The notes under the pieces: model-generated
Told to the model about the DNA's origin: nothing
Seen by the model: the letters and a program-made list of their open reading frames with translations, nothing else
Databases searched by the model: none
Source: Apilactobacillus bombintestini
Lineage (GTDB): Bacteria; Bacillota; Bacilli; Lactobacillales; Lactobacillaceae
Reading direction: 5' to 3'
Length of the DNA stretch: 64,000 nucleotides
NCBI RefSeq assembly: GCF_003627035.1
Contig: NZ_CP032626.1
Span: forward strand, 992,001 to 1,056,000
Position numbers and translations under genes: made by a program
Shown here: one piece after another, positions 1 to 9,625 of the stretch
How positions within the stretch are numbered: position 1 is the stretch's first letter
Layout of the letters: each line of letters opens with the position of its first letter

Positions 1-2005
1 GCTTTTGAGAATTATTATTCATCTTTTGTGCCAATGCACGCTTCATAATACGGTTGATTAATGTAGATTTACCAGAACCTGAAACACCAGTAACTACGTT
101 AAATTCACCTAAAGGAATTTCTGCAGTAATATTTTTCAAGTTGTTTTCTTGCGCACCGGTAACTTTAATTTTCTTTCCATTACCTTTACGACGTTTCAAA
201 GGAACTGGAATAAATTTCTTACCAGATAAATATTGTCCAGTTAATGAATTATCGTTTTCTTCAATTTCTTTAGGTGTACCCACTGCCATTATCTTTCCAC
301 CATTAGCTCCAGCTCCTGGACCAATATCTACAATGTAATCTGCGGAGCGCATAGTATCTTCACCATGTTCTACTACAACTAAGGTGTTTCCTAAATCACG
401 CATAGATTTTAATGATGAAATCAAACGGTCATTATCACGTTGGTGTAATCCAATAGATGGTTCATCCAATACATACAATACACCTGATAAATTAGATCCA
501 ATTTGAGTAGCTAAACGAATTCTTTGAGATTCACCACCAGATAAAGTTCCAGCAGATCTAGATAAAGTTAAGTAATCTAATCCCACGTTCTTTAAGAAAG
601 TAAGACGATCTATGATTTCTTTTAAGATTGGTTTGGCTATTACTGAATCTTTTTTACCAAAATGAAGTTGCTTAAAGAAATCTAATTCTTTCATCACGTC
701 TAAATCAGCAGCTTGGCTAATATTTAATCCGTCAATTTTTACACTAATTGCTTCAGGATTTAAACGGTAACCATGACAGGTTTGACAAGTTAATTCAGTC
801 ATGAATTTACGCATTTGTCCCCTAGTAAAATCACTATTAGTTTCACGGTAGCGACGATCAACGTTATTCATAACCCCTTCAAATGGAGCATCAGTATCAC
901 GAACACCACCAAAACTACTATTGAAATGGAAATGAAATTCTTTTCCATTAGATCCATATAATACTAGGTCTCTTTGCTTCTTAGGCAACTTCTTAAAAGG
1001 AGTATCCATATCCACTCCAAATGCTGCACAAGCTTGTTCTAATAAGCTAGGATAAAATTTTGAACTGATAGGATTCCATGGTTCAATGGCACCTTCGTTT
1101 AGTGTCTTGTTTTTATCTGGAACTACTAAACTTTCATCGACTTCTAACTTAACTCCTAATCCATCACATTCAGGACATGCACCAATAGGTGAATTAAATG
1201 AGAACAATCTAGGTTCTAGTTCACTAACTGTAAATCCACAAAGTGGACAAGCATAATGTTCAGAGAAGATAAGATTATCTCCATGACCCATTAAATCAGC
1301 TACTGCATATCCTCCACTTAAACGTAAAGCAGTTTCTAATGAATCAGATAGTCGTGAATTAATTCCATCTTTAACGATGATTCTATCCACCACAATATCA
1401 ATATTATGACGCTTGTTTTTTTCCAACTCTACGTCATCTTCTACTTCATGTACTTCACCATCTACACGGTAACGTACAAAACCTTCACGTTTAATTTTTT
1501 CAATAACTTTCTTTTGTTGGCCACGTTTGTCTCTAACTATGGGTGACAAAATTTGTAACTTAGTTCTTTCTGGTAATTGCATAACTTCGTCAATCATTTG
1601 GTCAATAGATTGTCTAGTAATCTTGGTTCCATCATTAGGACAGATTGGTGTCCCTACTCTAGCCCATAGCAATCTAAAGTAATCATTTATTTCTGTAACC
1701 GTTCCTACGGTAGAACGTGGATTCTTGGAAGTAGTCTTTTGATCAATAGCAATTGCCGGACTTAATCCTTCAATAGAATCTACATCAGGTTTATCCATTT
1801 GTCCTAAAAATTGTCTGGCATATGAAGATAAACTTTCTACATAACGTCTTTGTCCTTCTGCATACAAAGTATCGAATGCTAAAGAACTTTTTCCAGATCC
1901 TGACAAACCAGTCATTACAGTTAATTTATTTTTAGGAATAGAAACATTCACATTTTTTAAATTATGTGCTCGTGCACCCTTTATAACAATTTTGTCGTTT
2001 TTCAA
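1..2005 (-). CDS. uvrA: UvrABC excinuclease subunit A (3' end beyond window)
   Basis: ATP-binding damage-recognition subunit of nucleotide excision repair. About 668 N-terminal residues are visible; the C-terminus lies beyond the left edge. The start is TTG at 2005, eight bases or so after a GGGAGG ribosome site. Motifs: first Walker A GLSGSGKS at residues 33-40, a zinc module with GACPECDG near residue 271, a second zinc-type CQTCHG near 407, and the second ABC Walker A GVSGSGKST near 640. It sits 17 bp after uvrB and is probably co-transcribed with it. All landmarks of a normal UvrA are present in the visible part, so the identification is firm. Confidence 0.97.
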   Translation of the reverse strand, partial: MKNDKIVIKGARAHNLKNVNVSIPKNKLTVMTGLSGSGKSSLAFDTLYAEGQRRYVESLSSYARQFLGQMDKPDVDSIEGLSPAIAIDQKTTSKNPRSTVGTVTEINDYFRLLWARVGTPICPNDGTKITRQSIDQMIDEVMQLPERTKLQILSPIVRDKRGQQKKVIEKIKREGFVRYRVDGEVHEVEDDVELEKNKRHNIDIVVDRIIVKDGINSRLSDSLETALRLSGGYAVADLMGHGDNLIFSEHYACPLCGFTVSELEPRLFSFNSPIGACPECDGLGVKLEVDESLVVPDKNKTLNEGAIEPWNPISSKFYPSLLEQACAAFGVDMDTPFKKLPKKQRDLVLYGSNGKEFHFHFNSSFGGVRDTDAPFEGVMNNVDRRYRETNSDFTRGQMRKFMTELTCQTCHGYRLNPEAISVKIDGLNISQAADLDVMKELDFFKQLHFGKKDSVIAKPILKEIIDRLTFLKNVGLDYLTLSRSAGTLSGGESQRIRLATQIGSNLSGVLYVLDEPSIGLHQRDNDRLISSLKSMRDLGNTLVVVEHGEDTMRSADYIVDIGPGAGANGGKIMAVGTPKEIEENDNSLTGQYLSGKKFIPVPLKRRKGNGKKIKVTGAQENNLKNITAEIPLGEFNVVTGVSGSGKSTLINRIMKRALAQKMNNNSQK

Positions 2006-2022
2006 AAGGAAGCCTCCCTCTT

Positions 2023-4035
2023 TTACATTTCACTCTTTAATTCCATTACTGTATCACGAAGCGATGCCGCTTTTTCGAAATCTAATTTGGCAGCTGCATG
2101 TTTCATCTCTTTGGTTAGAGTTTCCAACATACGTTTTTGATCCTTCTTAGATAGCTTTTGGAAATCAGATTCAACAAATGAATGATCTTCATTATTATCA
2201 TTGTCATCCTTGTTATCATAGCTAATCAAATCACGAATTGGCTTCTTAATAGTATGTGGAGTAATTCCATGATCTTTATTGTATTGAATTTGAATTTTTC
2301 TTCTTCTAGCAGTTTCATCAATAGCTTTTTGCATAGATTCAGTGGTGTAATCAGCATACATAATAACTGCACCATGTTCGTTTCTAGCAGCTCTACCGAT
2401 AGTTTGAATTAATGAACGTTCATTACGTAAGAAACCTTCCTTATCAGCATCTAAAATTGCTACTAATGAAACTTCAGGAACATCAATACCTTCTCTTAAT
2501 AGATTAATACCTACTAGTACATCATATTTTCCTAAACGTAATTCACGTAAAATTTTAGTTCTTTCCAAGGTCTTAATGTCTGAATGTAAATAAGCAACCT
2601 TAATTCCTAAATCTTTTAAGTAATCGGTTAAATCTTCAGCCATTTTCTTGGTCAAAGTAGTAACAAAAGTTCTTTCATTAGCTTCAATACGTTTATTAAT
2701 TTCACCAACTAAATCATCCATTTGTCCCATTATTGGTCTAACCTCTACAGTAGGATCTAATAGTCCAGTTGGACGAATAATTTGTTGTACCACATTCTTA
2801 GGGTCAGTTTCTTCTAGTTCACGAGGACCAGGAGTTGCTGACATGTAGATTGCTTGGTTTACTCTTTGCTTAAATTCAGGCATCTTCAAAGGACGATTAT
2901 CCAAAGCACTAGGTAATCTAAAGCCGTATTTAATTAATTGTTCTTTTCTAGCTTTATCCCCATGATACATACCACCTATTTGTGGCAAAGTTTGGTGAGA
3001 TTCATCCACAACTAATAAATAATCATCAGGGAAGAAATCTAGTAATGTATAAGGAGCTTCACCCTTTTTACGGTTATCCATATATCTAGAATAATTTTCG
3101 ATACCGTTGGTATAACCCATTTCAGCTAACATTTCTATATCATAAGTAGTTCTTTGCTTTAATCTTTGTGCTTCAAGTAATTTTCCTTCACTTTCAAATT
3201 TAGCCACTTGTTCTTGCATTTCTTTTTTAATTTTACGCAAAGCATTATTCATGTTTTGTTCATCAGTTAAAAAGTGGGTCGCAGGGAAAATAACTATATT
3301 ATCTTTTCTACCTATAAATTCACCAGTTAATGTATCGATTTCTTTAATAGAATCAATTTCATCACCGAAGAATTCAACTCGAAAAGCGTGTTCATCACCA
3401 GATGCAGGGAAAATATCCACCACATCCCCATGAACTCTAAAACGACCACGTTGAAAATCAATGTCGTTACGATCAAATTGAATATCCACTAATTTTCTTA
3501 ATAAATCATCTCGTTCGATTTGTTGTCCTACACTTAATGGAATAGTATGTTTGTAGTATTCTTTAGGACTACCTAAACCAAAAATAGATGATACAGATGC
3601 AACAATAATTACATCATTTCTAGTTAGTAATGCATTAGTTGCAGCATGTCGTAATTTATCAATTTCATCATTTATTGAGGAATCCTTTTCAATATAAGTA
3701 TCACTAGAAGGTACATAAGCTTCTGGTTGGTAGTAGTCATAATAACTAACAAAGTATTCCACAGCATTATTAGGGAAGAATTGTTTAAATTCACCATACA
3801 ATTGTCCTGCCAACGTTTTGTTGTGTGACAAAATCAAAGTGGGTTTATTTACATTTTTTATTACGTTAGAGATAGTAAAGGTTTTACCGGTACCGGTAGC
3901 ACCCAATAGAATTTGGCTCTTTTGACCATCCTCTACTCCTTTAGTTAATCTACTAATAGCTTCAGGTTGGTCTCCAGTTGGTTTGTAGTTAGACACTAAG
4001 TCAAATTTATTATTATTCTCGCGTTCTATTTCCAA
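2023..4035 (-). CDS. uvrB: UvrABC excinuclease subunit B
   Basis: DNA helicase-like subunit that accepts damaged DNA from UvrA and recruits UvrC. 670 aa, normal length. Motifs: Walker A GATGTGKT near residue 46, the beta-hairpin [10 protein letters not shown] near 97-106, DEAD-type VVDESHQ near 343, helicase motif VI (QTIGRAARN) near 540, and a C-terminal UVR domain at about 625-665 that contacts UvrC. The start is TTG with GGAGG upstream (MEIEREN). First gene of a uvrB-uvrA operon; the upstream promoter carries a LexA-like box, which fits SOS control known in relatives. Confidence 0.98.
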   Translation of the reverse strand: MEIERENNNKFDLVSNYKPTGDQPEAISRLTKGVEDGQKSQILLGATGTGKTFTISNVIKNVNKPTLILSHNKTLAGQLYGEFKQFFPNNAVEYFVSYYDYYQPEAYVPSSDTYIEKDSSINDEIDKLRHAATNALLTRNDVIIVASVSSIFGLGSPKEYYKHTIPLSVGQQIERDDLLRKLVDIQFDRNDIDFQRGRFRVHGDVVDIFPASGDEHAFRVEFFGDEIDSIKEIDTLTGEFIGRKDNIVIFPATHFLTDEQNMNNALRKIKKEMQEQVAKFESEGKLLEAQRLKQRTTYDIEMLAEMGYTNGIENYSRYMDNRKKGEAPYTLLDFFPDDYLLVVDESHQTLPQIGGMYHGDKARKEQLIKYGFRLPSALDNRPLKMPEFKQRVNQAIYMSATPGPRELEETDPKNVVQQIIRPTGLLDPTVEVRPIMGQMDDLVGEINKRIEANERTFVTTLTKKMAEDLTDYLKDLGIKVAYLHSDIKTLERTKILRELRLGKYDVLVGINLLREGIDVPEVSLVAILDADKEGFLRNERSLIQTIGRAARNEHGAVIMYADYTTESMQKAIDETARRRKIQIQYNKDHGITPHTIKKPIRDLISYDNKDDNDNNEDHSFVESDFQKLSKKDQKRMLETLTKEMKHAAAKLDFEKAASLRDTVMELKSEM

Positions 4036-4090
4036 ACAAAGTCCTCCTTTGTTTTTCTTCTGTCTGTTCTCTTTTCATACTTGTAAATGT

Positions 4091-4118
4091 ATTTTACCAC
4101 ACGAACAAACTTTCTAAA
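4091..4118 (-). promoter_or_regulatory. uvrBA promoter with LexA-like (SOS) box
   Basis: On the minus strand an extended -10 (TGG then TAAAAT, 4091-4096) lies 16 bp from a weak -35 TTTAGA (4113-4118). Between and overlapping them, 4102-4115 reads CGAACAAACTTTCT on the plus strand and matches 12 of 14 positions of the Gram-positive LexA consensus CGAACRNRYGTTYC. The mismatches are in the second half-site. Position inside the promoter favours a real operator, but one half-site is imperfect. Confidence 0.5.
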
Positions 4119-4143
4119 AATAAACTACTTATCTCTTTTTATA

Positions 4144-4183
4144 CAAAAAAAGACTGGTAAATTAATTACCAGTCTTTTATTTT
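4144..4183 (-). terminator. Intrinsic terminator after trxB
   Basis: A hairpin with arms AAAGACTGGTAA and TTACCAGTCTTT and an ATT loop, directly after the trxB stop codon and followed by a T-run on the minus strand. The A-run on the other side makes it symmetrical, but no plus-strand gene enters here. Confidence 0.85.
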
Positions 4184-4184
4184 A

Positions 4185-5105
4185 TTATTTTAATGATGAA
4201 ACATATTCAAAGGCATTTTGACCAGCAATACCACCATCACCAACGGCAGTAGATACTTGTCTTAATTCTTTAACACGTACGTCACCAATAGCAAAAATTC
4301 CTTTTACTGAAGTTTCCATACGGTCGTTAGTCTTAATCCAGCCTTTTTCATCGGTAATGTTTAAATTACTGAATACATCAGTAACAGGATTATTACCAAC
4401 ATATACGAAGACACCATTTGCATCAATAGTCTTTTCTTCGTTAGTTTCATTATTAACTGTCTTAACACCTGTTACTTTCATGTTATCACCCATGATTTCA
4501 GTAACATTAGTGTTCCAAACAAAATCAATCTTATCGTTAGCAAATGCACGATCTTGTAGAACCTTTTGTGCACGTAATTGATCACGACGGTGAATTACAG
4601 TTACTTTAGCAACAATTCCAGCAAGGTATAATGCTTCTGAAATTGCTGAATCTCCACCACCGACAACTACTACTTCACGGTTCTTAAAGAAAGCACCATC
4701 ACAGACAGCACAGTAAGAAACACCTTTTCCACTGTATTCTTCTTCACCAGGAACTCCTAGCTTTCTGTATTGAGAACCAGTTCCAATAATTACAGAACTA
4801 GTTTCATAACTGTCTTGATCAGTTTTTACAATTTTTGTATTGCCTTTATCTTCAACTGATTCAACAGTACCATATGCATACTTAGCACCGAAATTAGTTG
4901 AGCTTTCGTACATTTTCTTAGCCAAATCAGGACCTAAGATAGATTTAAATCCAGGATAGTTCTCAATTTCAGCTGTGTTGTTCATTTGACCACCGTAAAT
5001 ACCACGGTCAATCATTAAAACAGATAGGTTTGCACGAGAAGCATAAAGTGCAGCGGTCATTCCACCAGGGCCCGCACCAATAACAATTACATCATATTTT
5101 TCCAT
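4185..5105 (-). CDS. trxB: Thioredoxin-disulfide reductase
   Basis: FAD enzyme that uses NADPH to reduce thioredoxin in the cytoplasm. 306 aa, standard for the low-molecular-weight type. Motifs: FAD-binding GAGPGGMTAALYASRA at residues 11-26, the redox-active disulfide CAVCDG near 133-138, NADPH-binding VVGGGDSAISEA near 149-160 and the C-terminal FAD motif FAIGDVR near 272. It lies downstream of galU by 84 bp with an inverted repeat between them, so it may have its own control. Product and start are unambiguous. Confidence 0.97.
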   Translation of the reverse strand: MEKYDVIVIGAGPGGMTAALYASRANLSVLMIDRGIYGGQMNNTAEIENYPGFKSILGPDLAKKMYESSTNFGAKYAYGTVESVEDKGNTKIVKTDQDSYETSSVIIGTGSQYRKLGVPGEEEYSGKGVSYCAVCDGAFFKNREVVVVGGGDSAISEALYLAGIVAKVTVIHRRDQLRAQKVLQDRAFANDKIDFVWNTNVTEIMGDNMKVTGVKTVNNETNEEKTIDANGVFVYVGNNPVTDVFSNLNITDEKGWIKTNDRMETSVKGIFAIGDVRVKELRQVSTAVGDGGIAGQNAFEYVSSLK

Positions 5106-5122
5106 AATTGAGCTCCCCTCTC

Positions 5123-5159
5123 TTTAATTAATAAGGATACTTTACTATTATTAATTAAA
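5123..5159. repeat. Perfect 11-bp inverted repeat upstream of trxB
   Basis: TTTAATTAATA at 5123-5133 is repeated inverted as TATTAATTAAA at 5149-5159, with a 15-base loop. It lies in the galU-trxB gap immediately 5' of the trxB ribosome site (minus strand). It is AT-only, so it may be an mRNA hairpin, an operator or chance in AT-rich DNA; no T-run follows, so it is not a typical terminator. Confidence 0.5.
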
Positions 5160-5189
5160 TTTGTCCATTATTTAGCACACAACTAAATC

Positions 5190-6065
5190 TTAGTCCAACT
5201 TATTAGCTAAGTCTTTGATGTATGACTTCAATTGATCAGCAACTTCTGGGTGTTGTAGACCAAATTCGATATTAGTTTGTAGCCAACCAAACTTGTTACC
5301 AGTGTCGTAACGTGAACCTTTAAATTCATGTGCGTAAACTTTACCGCTCTTGTTTAGAGTATCAATAGCATCAGTTAATTGAACTTCGTTACCCTTACCA
5401 GGTTTAGTGTGTTCCAATACTTCAAAAATATCAGGTGTTAATAAGTAACGACCAATGATAGCTAAATCACTTGGAGCGTCTTCTGGATTTGGCTTTTCAA
5501 CAAAGCTAGTTACATCATATAATCCATCACTAACCTTCTTAGCAGGGTTAATAACACCATACTTAGAAGTGTCTTCATGAGGAACTCTCATAACTGCTAA
5601 TGTTGATGAATTAGTCTTTTCATAACTATCAATCAATTGTTTAGTTAATGGAGTTTCTGCTTGCATTAAATCGTCACCTAGCATGATAACAAATGGATCG
5701 TTACCTACGAAACTCTTAGCAGTAAGAACGGCGTCACCAAGACCCTTAGGATGTTCTTGACGCTTGAAGTAAATGTTTAAACCATTAGTCTTCTTAACAG
5801 CTTCTAACATCTTGTCTTTGCCTTTTCTTTCCAAGTTTAATTCCAATTCTGTATTAGAATCAAAATGGTCTTCAATAGCTCTCTTACCTTTACCAATAAT
5901 GATTAGAATATCTGTAATTCCAGACTTCATAGCTTCTTCAACGATTAATTGAATTGCTGGTTTATCCACAACTGGTAGCATTTCTTTAGGCATAGCTTTA
6001 GTTTCTGGTAAAAATCTAGTTCCTAATCCAGCTGCAGGGATAATTGCTTTTCTAATTTTCTTCAT
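5190..6065 (-). CDS. galU: UTP-glucose-1-phosphate uridylyltransferase
   Basis: Makes UDP-glucose from UTP and glucose 1-phosphate for wall teichoic acid, glycolipid and polysaccharide synthesis. 291 aa, usual bacterial GalU length. The nucleotidyltransferase signature [19 protein letters not shown] occupies residues 11-29, followed by VDKPAIQ and, near residue 129, MLGDDL (metal/nucleotide site); FVEKP near 188 is also conserved. It follows gpsA by 31 bp in the hprK-lgt-gpsA-galU run typical of lactobacilli. ATG start with AGGAGT upstream. Confidence 0.97.
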   Translation of the reverse strand: MKKIRKAIIPAAGLGTRFLPETKAMPKEMLPVVDKPAIQLIVEEAMKSGITDILIIIGKGKRAIEDHFDSNTELELNLERKGKDKMLEAVKKTNGLNIYFKRQEHPKGLGDAVLTAKSFVGNDPFVIMLGDDLMQAETPLTKQLIDSYEKTNSSTLAVMRVPHEDTSKYGVINPAKKVSDGLYDVTSFVEKPNPEDAPSDLAIIGRYLLTPDIFEVLEHTKPGKGNEVQLTDAIDTLNKSGKVYAHEFKGSRYDTGNKFGWLQTNIEFGLQHPEVADQLKSYIKDLANKLD

Positions 6066-6096
6066 TGTATATACTCCTAATGTTTCTTTTTTTACT

Positions 6097-7113
6097 TTAA
6101 TCTAATTCTGCTCTACCTTTACGGTGCATTAATTGATAAATTGCATCGTCGATAGTAATTTCTTTATGCAATACTTTGTAAATTGCTGTAGTAATTGGCA
6201 TATCAATACCGCGTTGCTTAGATAATTCATAAGCAGCTTCTGCAGTAGCGATACCTTCAATTACCATTCCCATGTTTTCAACAATTTCATCTAATGTTTC
6301 ACCTTTACCTAATTGGTATCCGGCACGCCAGTTACGTGAATCACTACTTGTAGCGGTAACTATAACGTCTCCGAAACCAGATAATCCAGTAAAGGTTAAA
6401 GGATTAGCTCCAAAAGAGGTACCTAATCTTGAGATTTCAGCTAAGCCACGAGTCATTAAGGCAGCTTTAGCATTATCTCCATAGCCTAAGCCATATAATG
6501 CTCCGGCTCCAATAGCGATGATATTCTTCAAAGCAGCTCCAATTTCTACTCCGATAATATCGTCATTTGTATAAACTCTAAAGTAATCATTAATGAATAG
6601 TGATTGAACATGTTCAGCATCTTTAATGTTTTCTGATGCTGTAGTTACTAATGTAATGTCATGCTTAGCAACTGATTCTGCTTGACTAGGACCTGAAATC
6701 ACTGAAATTGATTTACAATATTGATCATCAATTTCTTCAGAAAGAACTTCTGACATACGTTTATATGTCTTTTGTTCAATTCCTTTACTACCATGAATAA
6801 TGTTAACCTTCATATCCAATTCTTTTAGAATATTGTTAACCTTCTTGGCAGTTTCTCTTGTGACTTGTGCAGGTACAACAAACAAAATGTCATCAACACC
6901 GCGAATGGCTTCCTTCATATCATCATAAGCAACTAATTCCTTAGGATATGTAAAATTCTTAATGTATTTTTCATTAGTGTGTTGATTGTTTAGTTCTTCT
7001 ACTTGTGATTTTTTGTATGACCATAGGCGTACTTCATTACCGTTTTCTACTAAAACGTTAGCTAACATACTGCCCCATGATCCAGCACCAAGAACTGCAA
7101 TTTTTTCTACCAT
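6097..7113 (-). CDS. gpsA: Glycerol-3-phosphate dehydrogenase [NAD(P)+]
   Basis: Reduces dihydroxyacetone phosphate to sn-glycerol 3-phosphate, the backbone of phospholipids and of glycerol teichoic acids. 338 aa. Rossmann motif [13 protein letters not shown] at residues 9-21, HGSKGIE near 107-113, and the catalytic region [13 protein letters not shown] with its conserved Lys near 195. It lies 17 bp downstream of lgt and 31 bp upstream of galU, so it is part of one operon. No anomalies. Confidence 0.97.
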   Translation of the reverse strand: MVEKIAVLGAGSWGSMLANVLVENGNEVRLWSYKKSQVEELNNQHTNEKYIKNFTYPKELVAYDDMKEAIRGVDDILFVVPAQVTRETAKKVNNILKELDMKVNIIHGSKGIEQKTYKRMSEVLSEEIDDQYCKSISVISGPSQAESVAKHDITLVTTASENIKDAEHVQSLFINDYFRVYTNDDIIGVEIGAALKNIIAIGAGALYGLGYGDNAKAALMTRGLAEISRLGTSFGANPLTFTGLSGFGDVIVTATSSDSRNWRAGYQLGKGETLDEIVENMGMVIEGIATAEAAYELSKQRGIDMPITTAIYKVLHKEITIDDAIYQLMHRKGRAELD

Positions 7114-7130
7114 AATGTGAACTCCTTAAA

Positions 7131-7955
7131 TTATAGAATTTGACTACCGTCTAGATAAAATGGCAACTTACCATAATGTTTACGACGATACCAAATTAAA
7201 ATAATAGCTCCGACAAATAAAATTATTGATAATAATTGAGAAACACGAATTCCACCATATAGCATTAAGCTATCGGTACGCATTCCTTCAACAAAAAAAC
7301 GACCGAAAGAATACCAAATAATATATGAAAGCACTACTTCTCCACGCTTAAAGAAATGATTTATATGACGTAAATTCATTAATAAAACAAATCCTAGTAA
7401 ATCCCATAAGGATTCATACAAAAACGTAGGTTGACGGTAGAATCCTTCAATAAACATTTGATGAATAATAAATCCTGGTAAATGAAGACTCTTTAAAAAT
7501 GACAAGCTGGTAATGTTTCCAAAAGCTTCTTGATTCATAAAGTTTCCCCATCGACCAATTCCTTGGCCCATTATTACTGTGGGTGCAATAACATCTAACA
7601 TTGCCCAAACAGAAATAAGCTTGCTTCTACAGTATAAGAATACTACAACTGCAGCGCCAATTAAAGCGCCATAGATAGCAATACCGCCGTCCCATATCTT
7701 CACGATTTCATCCATGTGTTGACTATAGTATGGCCATTGAAATGCAACATAATAAATACGTGCACAAATAATGGCAACTGGCAACGCCCATAAAATCATA
7801 TCGTATATATTGTCAGGTTCGATTCCTAAATGACGTCCCTCTTTAACTGATAAGTAAACCGCAATTAATACAGCACTGGCAATAAAAATTCCATACCAAT
7901 GAACTTGAATAGGCCCTAAATTAAAAGCGATTGGGTTTAACGCTAGTAAAGACAA
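7131..7955 (-). CDS. lgt: Prolipoprotein diacylglyceryl transferase
   Basis: Membrane enzyme that moves diacylglycerol from phosphatidylglycerol to the lipobox cysteine of prolipoproteins. 274 aa with about seven hydrophobic helices. The Lgt signature GRWGNFMNQEAFG is at about residues 135-147, and HWYGI near 19-23 is also conserved. The start is TTG (MSLLALNP) with GAGGGAG upstream. It sits 24 bp after hprK, the order usual in Lactobacillus and Bacillus. Confidence 0.97.
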   Translation of the reverse strand: MSLLALNPIAFNLGPIQVHWYGIFIASAVLIAVYLSVKEGRHLGIEPDNIYDMILWALPVAIICARIYYVAFQWPYYSQHMDEIVKIWDGGIAIYGALIGAAVVVFLYCRSKLISVWAMLDVIAPTVIMGQGIGRWGNFMNQEAFGNITSLSFLKSLHLPGFIIHQMFIEGFYRQPTFLYESLWDLLGFVLLMNLRHINHFFKRGEVVLSYIIWYSFGRFFVEGMRTDSLMLYGGIRVSQLLSIILFVGAIILIWYRRKHYGKLPFYLDGSQIL

Positions 7956-7979
7956 AATCTTAACACTCCCTCGGCAATA

Positions 7980-8921
7980 TTAATGTTTATTATCACCAGA
8001 ATTTTCTTTAATAAGGTTATTTAAATTGTTATCAAATACTTTGGTAGCATCATAACCCATCTTTTTGGCACGGTAATTCATAGCCGCAGCTTCAATAATG
8101 ATAGCTAAATTACGACCAGTCTTAACAGGAATACTAATTCTTTGTACATCCACATCGAATATACGACGAGTTTCATCCCCATTTCCTAGACGATCATAAG
8201 GTGTATCATCTGACCAATTTTCCAAATGAACAATTAAATCAACTTTGGTTTGTGAGCGCACTGCTCCAGCACCAAATAGATTCATAACATCAATAATACC
8301 AATCCCACGAATTTCTAATAAATGTCTCAAAATCATAGGTGATTGACCAATTAATGTTTGTTCATCTTGTTGATAAACTTCTACTCTGTCATCAGCAATT
8401 AAACGATGTCCACGTTTAACCAATTCCAAAGCAGTTTCACTTTTACCAATTCCGGAATCACCAGTCATCAATACTCCTAATCCATAGACGTCAATTAAAA
8501 CACCATGGATAGATTTACGTTCAGCTAACTTACCTTCCAAGTAGTTAGTCATATTACTTAGTACTCGAGAAGTAGTTAGTTTAGAACCCAAAACTGGAAT
8601 ATGTTGATTTTTAGCTGCTCTAATTAATTCGTCAGGCGGATCTAATTGAGTAGAAATAACAAATGCAGGTGTTTCGGGCAAACACATTCTTTTCATCACA
8701 TCAAATAGTTCATCACTATCCATTCCCTTTGCATAGGAAGTTTCAGTGATTCCTAGTAGTTGGATTCGTTTTGATGGATAGTAATTAAAATATCCAGTCA
8801 ATTCCAACCCTGGACGTGAGATATCACTTGTTGTGATTGGGCGATCTAAATACTCTTTTCCATAGAAAATATCTAAGTGAGTATTTTCTACCAAATCAGC
8901 AACGGTCACATTATAAGCCAT
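7980..8921 (-). CDS. hprK: HPr kinase/phosphorylase
   Basis: Bifunctional enzyme that phosphorylates or dephosphorylates Ser46 of HPr and so drives CcpA-mediated carbon catabolite repression. 313 aa. The P-loop GDSGIGKSE is near residues 155-163, and the HprK signature region EIRGIGIIDVMNLFGAGAV follows near 204-222. Probably the first gene of hprK-lgt-gpsA-galU. ATG start with GGAGG upstream; the 65-bp gap to the preceding membrane-protein gene leaves room for a promoter. Confidence 0.97.
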   Translation of the reverse strand: MAYNVTVADLVENTHLDIFYGKEYLDRPITTSDISRPGLELTGYFNYYPSKRIQLLGITETSYAKGMDSDELFDVMKRMCLPETPAFVISTQLDPPDELIRAAKNQHIPVLGSKLTTSRVLSNMTNYLEGKLAERKSIHGVLIDVYGLGVLMTGDSGIGKSETALELVKRGHRLIADDRVEVYQQDEQTLIGQSPMILRHLLEIRGIGIIDVMNLFGAGAVRSQTKVDLIVHLENWSDDTPYDRLGNGDETRRIFDVDVQRISIPVKTGRNLAIIIEAAAMNYRAKKMGYDATKVFDNNLNNLIKENSGDNKH

Positions 8922-8986
8922 AATTTTTCCTCCAGTTTATACATACTTAATTCTACCATGATACTAGTGAAAAATTAATACAATTC

Positions 8987-9322
8987 TCAGAAATCTGATA
9001 ATATTACGTTGCATACTGACATGATTAGCGCAACTAACATTGCCATTCCGAATGAGGAAAACTGAAAATTATTACCAATTACCCAAGAAGTTAGTTCTAA
9101 CATAAAGCCATTTAACACAATACTAAATACTCCTAATGTAAGAATATTTAGTGGCAAAGTTAATAATACCAAAAAGGGTTTAATCAAAGTATTTAATAAT
9201 GCTAGAACAATTGCTGCTAGTACAGCAGTTCCAACACTTGCTACATAGAAACTTTCTTGAAAGAATCCCACAATAGCTATAAATAACAATGAGTTAATTA
9301 TTATTCTACCTATAAATCCCAT
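8987..9322 (-). CDS. Small four-helix membrane protein, YvlD/phage-holin-4 superfamily
   Basis: 111 aa with four hydrophobic segments at about residues 5-22, 28-48, 55-77 and 88-108. The central LLNTLIKPFLVLLTLPLNILTLG region is the hallmark of the YvlD (Phage_holin_4_2) family, whose role is unknown; despite the family name these are chromosomal proteins, and nothing phage-like surrounds it. It follows a PspC gene by 12 bp, an association also seen in Bacillus (yvlC-yvlD), pointing to an envelope-stress role by inference. Confidence 0.8.
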   Translation of the reverse strand: MGFIGRIIINSLLFIAIVGFFQESFYVASVGTAVLAAIVLALLNTLIKPFLVLLTLPLNILTLGVFSIVLNGFMLELTSWVIGNNFQFSSFGMAMLVALIMSVCNVILSDF

Positions 9323-9334
9323 AGTTTTAACTCC

Positions 9335-9604
9335 TTATTTATGTTCAAATTCATCTACATTTTTCAAATTTTTTCTAGTTGAAGTTGTATCTGAATTATA
9401 AAAATCATGATTTATTGGTGCTGATTGAATAAATAATAAGCAAATAGCATAAAGTAATATTCCACCTATTATATGTCCAAAAACAATACATAAAATTACA
9501 AAAGCAATTCTTAAAATTTGTGAATTGATATTGAAATGTTCAGCAATTCCACCAATTAATCCGGTTAAAATACGATCATCACGTGAACGATAAATCTTTT
9601 TCAT
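9335..9604 (-). CDS. PspC domain membrane protein
   Basis: 89 aa from the ATG that follows GAGGTGA (a GTG three codons upstream overlaps that site and is less likely). Residues 1-60 form a PspC domain: IYRSRDDRILTGLIGGIAEHF followed by a strongly hydrophobic helix at about 29-58. The C-terminal 25 residues are polar. PspC proteins sense or transmit envelope stress; in Firmicutes the precise target is unknown. Neighbours are a YvlD-like protein downstream and a MinJ-like PDZ protein upstream, separated by only 12 and 21 bp. Confidence 0.85.
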   Translation of the reverse strand: MKKIYRSRDDRILTGLIGGIAEHFNINSQILRIAFVILCIVFGHIIGGILLYAICLLFIQSAPINHDFYNSDTTSTRKNLKNVDEFEHK

Positions 9605-9625
9605 TAACTTCACCTCATCTATTAG

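Noticed and set aside
8987-9322. Phage holin, hinting at a prophage
   Set aside because: The protein belongs to the chromosomal YvlD branch and no other phage gene is nearby.
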